This document shows, piece after piece, positions 1-5,703 of a stretch of 13,419 nt of DNA. The stretch is from Candidatus Omnitrophota bacterium (lineage in GTDB: Bacteria; Omnitrophota; Koll11; Gygaellales; JAQTUY01). Location: assembly GCA_028707105.1 (NCBI GenBank), contig JAQTUY010000030.1, positions 1,918 through 15,336 on the forward strand. The letters are read 5' to 3'. A program made the translations under genes and the position numbers. The notes under the pieces are model-generated. The model saw nothing but the letters and a program-made list of their open reading frames with translations, did not search any database and was not told the DNA's origin. The stretch's first letter is position 1. Each line of letters begins with the position of its first letter.

Positions 1-143
1 AAGACGCGCGCACCGCCACCGTAACGGAGCTGCCGTGGGCCAAACTGCACAGCATAACGGAGAAGATCACTCAGATCAAGGGCGTGAACAGGGTTTGTTA
101 TGACTTGACCCCCAAGCCCCCTGCGACGGTCGAGTATATTTAA
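1..143 (+). CDS. guaA: GMP synthase (glutamine-hydrolysing), C-terminal end only
   Basis: Partial gene cut by the window edge. Reading in the frame beginning at base 3 gives 46 residues up to the TAA at 141-143. The tail GVNRVCYDLTPKPPATVEYI matches the conserved end of GuaA (E. coli has a GINRVVYD...SKPPATIEWE type tail), which is the C-terminal dimerisation domain. GuaA aminates XMP to GMP in the cytoplasm. Nothing upstream can be seen, so the catalytic GATase and ATP-pyrophosphatase domains are assumed from the family. The next gene starts about 100 bases further on, behind a hairpin-rich leader. The identification rests on this short but distinctive tail. Confidence 0.88.
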   Translation, partial: DARTATVTELPWAKLHSITEKITQIKGVNRVCYDLTPKPPATVEYI

Positions 144-171
144 GGTAACACCCGGCGCACTTGGCGGCGCC

Positions 172-240
172 GGTGTGCCCTCGCGGGCTACACCTCGCGT
201 TAATAGGAATTACGCGAGTGTGCCCTTGTGGGCAAGGAGG
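172..240 (+). repeat. Structured leader element, copy 1 (three possible hairpins ending in an SD)
   Basis: Three inverted repeats can be read in the guaA-yqeY gap. Hairpin 0: GGTGTGCCC (172-180) with GGGC-T-ACACC (185-194), loop TCGC. Hairpin I: ACACCTCGCGT (190-200) with ACGCGAGTGT (212-221), one bulged C. Hairpin II: TGCCC (221-225) with GGGCA (230-234), loop TTGT, running straight into the SD AAGGAGG (234-240). Bases 190-194 are shared by hairpins 0 and I, so those two cannot form together. Hairpins I and II recur at 13124-13177 before another gene. It could be a dispersed repeat that carries a ribosome-binding site or a cis-regulatory RNA. I recognise no named riboswitch. The remainder of the gap (144-171) is GC-rich and I see no clear promoter in it. 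Confidence 0.6.
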
Positions 241-245
241 AAAAG

Positions 246-692
246 GTGTTAGAAGAAAAGATATTGAATGATTACAAAGAAGCGATGAAAGCCAAGGATT
301 CCCTGCGTTCTTCAGCCCTTAGTTTTTTACGGGCCCAGATGATGAACGCCGCCATCGACAAGAAAAAAAAGGACCTGGATGATGTTGAGGCTATTGCCGT
401 GATCAAGAAGCAGATAAAACAGCGCCAGGATTCCATTGAACAGTTTACTAAGGGCAATCGTATGGACCTGGTAGAGAAGGAAGCCAGGGAACTCCAGATT
501 TTGAAGTCCTACCTGCCTCCCGAGCTGGGAGAGGAAGAGATCAAAAAGATCATTGATGAGGCTGTGGCGCAGCTGGGAGCCTCGGGTATGAAAGATATGG
601 GTAAAGTGATGAAAGAGGCCAACGCTAAGATCGCCGGGCAGGCCGACGGCAAGCTGGTAAGCGATCTGGTCAAGCAGAGGCTTTCGGCGTAA
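246..692 (+). CDS. yqeY: GatB/YqeY domain protein
   Basis: A 148-residue cytoplasmic protein of the YqeY family, which is related to the tail domain of the GatB subunit of tRNA-dependent amidotransferase. Family hallmarks are the N-terminal helix with KEAMKAKDSLRSSALSFLRA, the central ELQILKSYLPPELGEEEI segment, and the C-terminal DMGKVMKEANAKIAGQADGK stretch. The length is typical (about 150). The start chosen is the GTG at 246, because AAGGAGG lies at 234-240 with a 5-base gap. The in-frame GTG at 228 would place the SD inside the gene and falls in the loop of a leader hairpin. rex follows after 10 bases, so the two are probably co-transcribed. The molecular role of stand-alone YqeY is not well established; tRNA binding or amidation is only suggested by homology. 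Confidence 0.88.
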   Translation: MLEEKILNDYKEAMKAKDSLRSSALSFLRAQMMNAAIDKKKKDLDDVEAIAVIKKQIKQRQDSIEQFTKGNRMDLVEKEARELQILKSYLPPELGEEEIKKIIDEAVAQLGASGMKDMGKVMKEANAKIAGQADGKLVSDLVKQRLSA

Positions 693-702
693 AAGAGGTA
701 AA

Positions 703-1335
703 ATGCTAAAAGGTAAGATCCCTCCCGCGGTTATCACGCGGCTTTCCATATACTACCGGGTGATCCTGGAGTCCAGGAAGAAATTCCTTTCTTCAGACGA
801 GATATCCAAGCTTACCGACTTTACCTCGGCGCAGGTGCGCAAGGACCTTACTTATTTTGGCCAGTTCGGTATCCCGGGCAAAGGGTACAACACCGATCTG
901 CTCAAGGCTTCGATCTTGAATATATTGGGCCTTGACCGCAGGTGGAACGTAGCCTTGGTCGGAGTGGGTAACTTGGGGAGCGCGCTTTTATCTTACAAGG
1001 GATTTTCCAGGCAGGGGTTTAAGATATCCTGCGCTTTTGACGCTGATCCCTCCAAGGTCGGCACAAAAATCAATTCGGTTCTCATCCGGGATATTAAAGA
1101 CCTGGCCCGGGCGGTCAGGACTAATAATATCCACATCGCCATACTCGCGGTGCCCAAAGACGTGGCTCAAGGCGTGACGGATACCCTGGCCAGCGCCGGG
1201 ATAAAAGCTATTTTGAATTTCGCGCCCGTGCGGCCAAAGCCGGATAAGTCGGTTACGGTATTGAATATCGACCTTTCCATTGAGCTGGAAAGGCTGGCAT
1301 ATTTCCTGGCCAGAAAATCTAAAATTTACGCTTGA
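703..1335 (+). CDS. rex: Redox-sensing transcriptional repressor Rex
   Basis: A 210-residue Rex repressor of full typical length. Residues about 10-62 form the winged-helix DNA-binding domain with the family signature AQVRKDLTYFGQFG and GKGYN. Residues about 80-200 form a Rossmann NAD(H)-binding domain with ALVGVGNLG (GxGxxG at 87-92) and the acidic AFDAD strand end (111-115). The C-terminal helix (about 192-205) fits the swapped dimer helix of Rex. Rex binds its operator when the NADH/NAD+ ratio is low and lets go when NADH rises. The ATG at 703 follows an AGAGG SD (694-698). A perfect Rex operator lies 37 bases after the stop codon, in front of the hydrogenase operon, which makes that operon the obvious local target. 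I see no Rex site upstream of rex itself, so autoregulation is not supported here. Confidence 0.96.
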   Translation: MLKGKIPPAVITRLSIYYRVILESRKKFLSSDEISKLTDFTSAQVRKDLTYFGQFGIPGKGYNTDLLKASILNILGLDRRWNVALVGVGNLGSALLSYKGFSRQGFKISCAFDADPSKVGTKINSVLIRDIKDLARAVRTNNIHIAILAVPKDVAQGVTDTLASAGIKAILNFAPVRPKPDKSVTVLNIDLSIELERLAYFLARKSKIYA

Positions 1336-1360
1336 CAAGGCAGGCATATTTTAATACAAT
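1332..1360 (+). promoter_or_regulatory. Sigma-70-type promoter of the hydrogenase operon
   Basis: TTGACA (1332-1337) is a perfect -35 box. TACAAT (1355-1360) is a one-mismatch -10 box, and the spacer is exactly 17 bases. The -35 box overlaps the rex stop codon (TGA, 1333-1335). Transcription would start near 1366-1368, a few bases before the Rex operator, leaving a leader of about 60 bases before the first gene. Confidence 0.85.
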
Positions 1361-1372
1361 ATGTTCTTTACC

Positions 1373-1390
1373 TTGTGAAAAATTTCACAA
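1373..1390 (+). promoter_or_regulatory. Rex operator (ROP)
   Basis: TTGTGAAAAATTTCACAA has perfect 8-base inverted arms (TTGTGAAA / TTTCACAA) and fits the known Rex consensus TTGTGAAnnnnTTCACAA at every defined position. It lies 13 bases downstream of the -10 box, so bound Rex would cover the start region and block initiation or early elongation. The rex gene itself is immediately upstream. With NAD+ plentiful the operon should be off; with high NADH it should be on. Confidence 0.95.
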
Positions 1391-1429
1391 TCTAACGGCC
1401 AATAATATACCGATAAAAGATATTTAGCG

Positions 1430-2533
1430 ATGAATACTCTTTATTTAAGAGAGGAACGTTATTTTAAGCTCCTCGATGAATTATCCAGGGAATACCGCGT
1501 TTACCTGCCGGTCAAGGCGCAGGGGCAGGCGCTGGCTTGCGCGTTCGGCTTTAAGGCCGCGACCGCCGATTATGCTCTGGAGAAATATTCAGTCGTCCCT
1601 AAAGATGAGATAATCTTCAACGAGTACCGCACCATCGACTCCTTAAAGTCATTCTTTTCGCCTCCTAAAGAAAAAGTAGCTTCAGACTTCGGTTCTCCGT
1701 CGGGTATCCCCGGGGATGAGAAGGTGGCGGTTTTCGGCGTTAAGAATTGCGACCTGTTTTCTCTCAGGATCCAGGATTTTGTTTTTCTGGGGGGCGCGGC
1801 AGTAGACCCGTTCTATGAAAAAAGAAGGCGCAATACCCTCCTGGTAAGCGGAGATTGCCTTAATTTTAAAGAGGTTTGTTTTTGCGCGGCATTGGATATT
1901 ATGCCTTACGCGCTTGACGGATTTGACTTGAATATGTCACCTTTGAATGCCGGGTTTTTAGTGGATGTCGGCTCGGATAAAGGCAGGGAGGTCGTTGAAA
2001 AATACGCTTCTTATTTCCTTCCCGCCACCGACACCCAGATATCAGCCCGCCAGAAAAAAAGAGAAGCCATGCTCAAGAAGCTTAGAGAGCATCTTGTTTT
2101 GCACAATATACCGCGTAAAGAAGAGATACCCGGTATTGTAAGGAAGGGTTATGATTCGGCGATATGGAAGGAACGGATACTTACTTGCGTTGAGTGCGGC
2201 GGATGCAATATGCTTTGCGGTACCTGTCATTGTTTTCTGCTTAGCGACAAGAAATCCGGGAATGTAAATGAAAAGGTCAGGTCCTGGGACGCCTGCTTGT
2301 ACTTGAATTTCGCGCGGGTGGCCGGCGGGGCAAACCCGATGAAGAACCGCTATCAGCGCCTGCGCAACCGTTATTTAAAAAAATTTGATTTTTTTCCGGC
2401 GAACATCGATCTTTGCGCCTGCTGCGGCTGCGGCAGGTGTATCGAGGTTTGCCCGGGGAAAATAGACATAAGAGAAATATTGAACTCGCTGGCAAAAGAA
2501 GCCGCTGCCGCGAATGAATACTCCACGGGCTAA
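1430..2533 (+). CDS. Sulfhydrogenase/anaerobic sulfite reductase beta-type iron-sulfur subunit (HydB/AsrA-like)
   Basis: A 367-residue soluble iron-sulfur protein of the family that includes the beta subunit (HydB) of archaeal sulfhydrogenase and AsrA of anaerobic sulfite reductase. It passes electrons between a flavoprotein partner and a catalytic unit. The N-terminal part has the family pieces VFGVKNCDLFSLRIQD (101-116) and GDCLNFKEVCFCAALD (141-156). The C-terminal part carries two [4Fe-4S] motifs: C253-x2-C256-x2-C259-x3-C263 and C331-x2-C334-x2-C337-x3-C341-P. Extra cysteines (C266, C268, C329) are also present. It is the first gene after the promoter and Rex operator. The partner flavoprotein gene follows. 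No clear SD precedes the ATG. No sulfite reductase asrC or group 3 hydrogenase gene is nearby, so it probably serves the group 4 hydrogenase of this operon (inference from context). Confidence 0.85.
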   Translation: MNTLYLREERYFKLLDELSREYRVYLPVKAQGQALACAFGFKAATADYALEKYSVVPKDEIIFNEYRTIDSLKSFFSPPKEKVASDFGSPSGIPGDEKVAVFGVKNCDLFSLRIQDFVFLGGAAVDPFYEKRRRNTLLVSGDCLNFKEVCFCAALDIMPYALDGFDLNMSPLNAGFLVDVGSDKGREVVEKYASYFLPATDTQISARQKKREAMLKKLREHLVLHNIPRKEEIPGIVRKGYDSAIWKERILTCVECGGCNMLCGTCHCFLLSDKKSGNVNEKVRSWDACLYLNFARVAGGANPMKNRYQRLRNRYLKKFDFFPANIDLCACCGCGRCIEVCPGKIDIREILNSLAKEAAAANEYSTG

Positions 2534-2609
2534 AGCCCATGGTTTCTTACCGAAATACTTGAGTGGCCAAGTTCCATCCGCGCCATTAATGGCGCAGTTT
2601 TGTGGCCAC
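2523..2609 (+). repeat. Hairpin-rich spacer between the beta and gamma subunit genes
   Basis: This is the only sizeable gap in the operon (2534-2626). It holds nested palindromes. CCA-C-GGGC / GCCC-A-TGG (2523-2542) has the stop codon TAA in its loop. GTGGCCA (2563-2569) pairs with TGGCCAC (2603-2609). Inside that pair sits the perfect 16-base palindrome GCGCCATTAATGGCGC (2580-2595). A competing ACTTG/CAAGT stem (2557-2572) overlaps the outer arm. It resembles a REP/BIME-type palindromic unit or an mRNA processing/attenuation site. Only one weak T-rich stretch (TTTCTT, 2543-2548) follows the first hairpin, so strong termination is unlikely. No second copy is seen in the window. Confidence 0.55.
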
Positions 2610-2626
2610 GAAAGTATAAAGTTTAT

Positions 2627-3442
2627 ATGGAAAACATCTATCAGCCCATAGAAGGTATTATTGAAGAGGTCATAACCGAAAGCCCCACCATCAAGACTTT
2701 TGTGGTTCGGCCGCAGGAGAAATTTGAATTCAGGACCGGCCAGTTCATCGAATTGTCCCTGCCGGGTATCGGAGAGGCTCCTTTTACGCCTTCCTCCGAC
2801 CCTAACATCAAGGATAAATTTGACGTTACCATAATGAACGCCGGGAAGATAACTTCCCTGTTGCATAATACCGCTTCCAATACCAGCGTCGGTATTCGCG
2901 GCCCTTACGGCATGGGGTATCCCCTGGATACTTTTCAAGGCAAGGATATCCTTATCGTTGGCGGCGGAGTAGGCCTGGCTCCTTTAAGATCGCTGCTGCT
3001 GGCGCTTTTTGGCCGGATGTCCGATTTCGGCAAGGTAATTATGCGTTATGGGGCCCGCTCGCCGGGAGATATTATTTATAAAAGCCTCATACCGCAATGG
3101 CAGCAAAAGAAGAATTTTGATATGGTAGTTACCGTAGACAGGAGTGACGAGACTTGGAAGGGCAATGTGGGCCTGGTGACCGCGCTTTTAAAGGGCTTAC
3201 CTATAAATATGAATAACGCGGTATCTATCGTCTGCGGACCTCCTATTATGATGAAGTTCGCGACCTTGAAGCTGCTGGAGATAGGCTTTAAACCCAAGGA
3301 TATTTATCTTTCTATGGAAAAGAATATGTCCTGCGGGCTGGGAAAGTGCGGGCATTGCCGCATCGGGAAGTATTATATATGCAAGGACGGCCCGGTATTT
3401 ACTTATGAGCAGTTAAAAGACCTGATGGATATCTGGGATTGA
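2627..3442 (+). CDS. FAD/NAD(P)-binding [2Fe-2S] oxidoreductase, sulfhydrogenase gamma-type (HydG/AsrB-like)
   Basis: A 271-residue flavoprotein of the ferredoxin-NADP reductase superfamily, PyrK/HydG/AsrB branch. Order: FAD-binding beta-barrel (about 1-100, with TGQFIELSLPGIGEAPFTPSS at about 37-57), NAD(P)-binding fold (VGGGVGLAPLRSL at 111-123; CGPPIMM at 203-209), and a C-terminal [2Fe-2S] site C236-x4-C241-x2-C244-x7-C252. Together with the preceding beta subunit it forms a two-protein diaphorase that would take electrons from NADH or NADPH. The ATG at 2627 gives the expected N-terminus; a TTG at 2600 would add nine residues lying inside a hairpin arm and was not used. No clear SD is visible at either. 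The downstream polyferredoxin starts 1 base after the stop. Whether NADH or NADPH is used cannot be read from the sequence with confidence. Confidence 0.88.
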   Translation: MENIYQPIEGIIEEVITESPTIKTFVVRPQEKFEFRTGQFIELSLPGIGEAPFTPSSDPNIKDKFDVTIMNAGKITSLLHNTASNTSVGIRGPYGMGYPLDTFQGKDILIVGGGVGLAPLRSLLLALFGRMSDFGKVIMRYGARSPGDIIYKSLIPQWQQKKNFDMVVTVDRSDETWKGNVGLVTALLKGLPINMNNAVSIVCGPPIMMKFATLKLLEIGFKPKDIYLSMEKNMSCGLGKCGHCRIGKYYICKDGPVFTYEQLKDLMDIWD

Positions 3443-3443
3443 T

Positions 3444-3935
3444 ATGAAACGTCTATTTGTCGATCTGGAATTGTGCGGTAAGTGCCAGGAGTGTAAGGTA
3501 ACCTGCGATTACATGTACCATCCGCAGAATAACGGTATTACCTCGCTGCGTGAATACGCTACCTTCGCCACTATCTGCCGCCATTGCGAACAGGCGCCTT
3601 GCGTAAGCGCCTGTTATCACAATGCCCTGGAGCGCGCGCCGGATGGGCACATCAAGCGTTATAAACTGCGCTGTACCGGCTGTAAGTCCTGTTCTATCGC
3701 TTGTCCTTTCGGGGTGATCTTACAGGATTTTATTCCTTACCTGGATTCTAAATGCGATTATTGTATCGGGAGGGACCTGGAACTGCCAAAATGCGTCGCG
3801 ACCTGTCCGTATAAGGCAATTGAGATCAAGGAAATCGAGGAAAGCCCGGAGCAGAATATTTATTTTGCGGGAGAGAGCCTGGCGGTGCATACGCGTAAGT
3901 GGTCAAAAGAGGATATTTTACCTAAAAAGAAATGA
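3444..3935 (+). CDS. Four-cluster ferredoxin subunit, CooF/HydN/HycB-like
   Basis: A 163-residue cytoplasmic electron-transfer protein with 16 cysteines in the DMSO-reductase-B-type arrangement for four [4Fe-4S] clusters. The groups are C11/C14/C17/C21, C45/C48/C53/C57, C77/C80/C83/C87 and C104/C107/C117/C121. CooF and HycB in known hydrogen-evolving complexes link an electron donor enzyme to the membrane hydrogenase. Here the position between the diaphorase-like pair and the NuoH-like subunit suggests the same wiring role. It overlaps the next gene by 4 bases (ATGA), which supports translational coupling. No extra domain is seen; the roughly 40-residue C-terminal tail after the last cluster has no recognised motif. 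The exact subfamily is not certain. Confidence 0.88.
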   Translation: MKRLFVDLELCGKCQECKVTCDYMYHPQNNGITSLREYATFATICRHCEQAPCVSACYHNALERAPDGHIKRYKLRCTGCKSCSIACPFGVILQDFIPYLDSKCDYCIGRDLELPKCVATCPYKAIEIKEIEESPEQNIYFAGESLAVHTRKWSKEDILPKKK

Positions 3936-4843
3936 CGGCATTATTCAGTTATTTAATATTCCCGGGGTTTTTGTTTAGCGCGCTTGCCGGGCTTATGGCT
4001 TGCTGGGTTGACCGTAAGGTGACCGCCCGTATCCAGTGGCGTGTCGGCCCGCCGTGGCACCAGAATTTTACCGATCTTTTGAAGCTGTCTTTTAAAGAAA
4101 TTGTTTTACCCCGGGGCGCGGGCGCGGCATTCCTTTTATCCCCGGCTTTAGGATTGCTGGCCGCGGTACTGACCGCTACCATCGTAGGCAACGCTTTTAT
4201 TACTCCCGGACAAGCCTTTGTCGGCGATATCATCGTCGTTCTGTATCTTTTAGTCATTCCGGCGGCAGCGCTGATCATCGGAGCTTCCTCTTCGGGTAAT
4301 CCCCTGGCGGCAGTGGGGGCCTCCAGGGAGATGAAGCTGGTCATGTCTTACGAATTGCCTTTTATACTTTCGATGATTGCGGTAATAGTCAAGTGCGGCG
4401 GAGAGCTGCGCCTGGGAGAGATAGTCACCTGGCAGTTGAATTTCGGTTCCAACATTGTTTCCTGGTCAGGGGCGCTCAGCTTTATTGTCGCGATCATCTG
4501 TATACAGGCTAAGCTCGGATTTGTCCCTTTTGACGCTTCCGAGGCGGAACAGGAAATAATGGGCGGAGTGCTTATTGAATATTCCGGTTTTCCGCTGGCG
4601 GTCTTCCGGTTGACCCGGGCCATACTCGTATATGCTTTGCCGTTATTTTTGATCAGCCTCTTCTGGGCCGGTAATACCGGTGTGCTCGTTGTCTTAGGTA
4701 AATATATTGTGTTGTTGGTTGTGATCATTCTGATCAAGAATACGAATCCCCGCTTGCGTATAGACCAGGCCATGCGTTTTTTCTGGGGGCCGGTGACTTT
4801 GCTGGCAATAGCCGCGTTAGTATTGGCATTACTGGGTAAATAA
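3932..4843 (+). CDS. Membrane-anchor subunit of group 4 hydrogenase, NuoH/MbhM/EchB-like
   Basis: A 303-residue integral membrane protein with about eight hydrophobic segments, homologous to NuoH of complex I and the corresponding subunits of Mbh, Ech and formate hydrogenlyase. It joins the hydrophilic hydrogenase arm to the ion-pumping arm. Conserved features are DRKVTARIQWRVGPP (27-41) at the first cytoplasmic loop, SREMKLVMSYELP (131-143), and VPFDASEAEQEIMGGVLIEYSG (198-219) with the acidic residues linked to proton or ion movement in complex I. Its length is normal for the family. It starts inside the end of the polyferredoxin gene, and the NuoB-like gene begins directly after its stop. 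It stands at the head of the core genes, whereas MbhM comes near the end in archaeal Mbh operons. Confidence 0.93.
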   Translation: MTALFSYLIFPGFLFSALAGLMACWVDRKVTARIQWRVGPPWHQNFTDLLKLSFKEIVLPRGAGAAFLLSPALGLLAAVLTATIVGNAFITPGQAFVGDIIVVLYLLVIPAAALIIGASSSGNPLAAVGASREMKLVMSYELPFILSMIAVIVKCGGELRLGEIVTWQLNFGSNIVSWSGALSFIVAIICIQAKLGFVPFDASEAEQEIMGGVLIEYSGFPLAVFRLTRAILVYALPLFLISLFWAGNTGVLVVLGKYIVLLVVIILIKNTNPRLRIDQAMRFFWGPVTLLAIAALVLALLGK

Positions 4844-5269
4844 ATGGATCTTAAAACCAAAGCCTTAACAAAATCACTTTTTGTATTTCACGCCGCGTGC
4901 AGCTCTTGTAATAACTGTGACCTTGAAATACTGGAACTTTTGACGCCTCGTTATGACGCGGAGCGCTTTGGTATCATCCTGGTGGGCAGCGTTCGGCACG
5001 CTGATGTTTTACTGGTAAGCGGGGTCCCTAACCGTAAGAGCGCCGTGCGCATTAAAAAATTATATGAGCAGGCGCCTAAGCCCTGCCTGGTCATCGCCGT
5101 AGGCGGATGCGCCTGCGGAAGGACAATGTTCAGGGAATCTTACAACTCGCCCTGCGCGGTGGATGAACTGTTGCCGGTGGACGCCTATATTCCGGGGTGT
5201 CCCCCTAAGCCGGAGGCGATCCTGGCGGGGGTAATTAAATTGATCAAGAAATTACGAGGGGAAGGATAA
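4844..5269 (+). CDS. Hydrogenase small subunit, NuoB/MbhJ/EchC-like
   Basis: A 141-residue small subunit carrying the proximal [4Fe-4S] cluster next to the [NiFe] site. Likely ligands are C22 and C25 (in the run CSSCNNCDLEILE), C89 (VGGCACG) and C119 (IPGCPPKPE). C19 and C91 are additional cysteines near the ligands. Length and motifs fit group 4 hydrogenases and complex I NuoB, and not the longer two- or three-cluster small subunits of group 1 uptake hydrogenases. There is no Tat signal, as expected for a cytoplasm-facing subunit. The gene abuts the NuoH-like gene and overlaps the NuoC-like gene by one base (TAATG). Confidence 0.93.
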   Translation: MDLKTKALTKSLFVFHAACSSCNNCDLEILELLTPRYDAERFGIILVGSVRHADVLLVSGVPNRKSAVRIKKLYEQAPKPCLVIAVGGCACGRTMFRESYNSPCAVDELLPVDAYIPGCPPKPEAILAGVIKLIKKLRGEG

Positions 5270-5703
5270 TGCTTATACTTGAGCAGGTCAAAAATAAATT
5301 AGGCGATAAAGTCATCGACATAAAAATAGATACGCCGCGCAGGGTATATCTTACTTTGAGGCCCAAAGATATCCGGGAAGCCACGAGGGTCCTGTTTAAG
5401 GTACTGGGTTTTCGTTTTATCACGGCCACCGGTATAGATACTCCGAAGGGATTTGAGATATTGTATCATTTTAGTTACGACCGGGCCGGGATGATCCTTT
5501 CGGTCAAGGTCCTTATTGAGGACAAAAAAGAAGCCAGTATAGATTCTCTGGCCACGCTTTTCCCCGGAGCGGAGTGGATAGAGCGCGAGATGTGGGAGAT
5601 GCTCGGGATAAACTTTACCGGGCATCCTGATATGAAAAGGCTGCTTCTGAATGAAGATTGGCCGGAAGGAAAATTTCCGTTGAGGCATGAACATGAGTCA
5701 TAA
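5269..5703 (+). CDS. Hydrogenase accessory subunit, NuoC/MbhK/EchD-like
   Basis: A 144-residue protein of the complex I 30-kDa (NuoC) family, which packs against the large subunit and helps build the peripheral arm. The signature lies near the end: WIEREMWEMLGINFTGHPDM (103-122), then RLLLNEDWPEGKFPLRHEHE. The preceding part (about 1-90) is the usual alpha/beta domain. GAGGGGAAGG just before the ATG gives a good SD. The gene ends 17 bases inside the large-subunit gene, so the two are likely translationally coupled. It has no metal-binding motif, as is normal for the family. Confidence 0.92.
   Translation: MLILEQVKNKLGDKVIDIKIDTPRRVYLTLRPKDIREATRVLFKVLGFRFITATGIDTPKGFEILYHFSYDRAGMILSVKVLIEDKKEASIDSLATLFPGAEWIEREMWEMLGINFTGHPDMKRLLLNEDWPEGKFPLRHEHES

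Noticed and set aside
327..749. Minus-strand open frame across yqeY
   Set aside because: It lies opposite a conserved gene with a good SD and family motifs; its own translation shows no family resemblance. The same holds for the other minus-strand frames in the window (for example 988-1347, 2375-2938, 3949-4344, 4348-4860, 5299-5694 and 12842-13405).
1373..1390. Rho-independent terminator of rex
   Set aside because: The inverted repeat is AT-rich with no following T-run, matches the Rex operator exactly and lies downstream of a good promoter.
2600..2626. TTG start at 2600 for the HydG-like gene
   Set aside because: It adds residues encoded inside a hairpin arm with no SD; the ATG at 2627 fits the family N-terminus.
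1430..3442. Anaerobic sulfite reductase asrAB
   Set aside because: The two proteins are homologous to AsrA/AsrB, but no asrC-like sirohaem gene is present and the operon partners are hydrogenase subunits.
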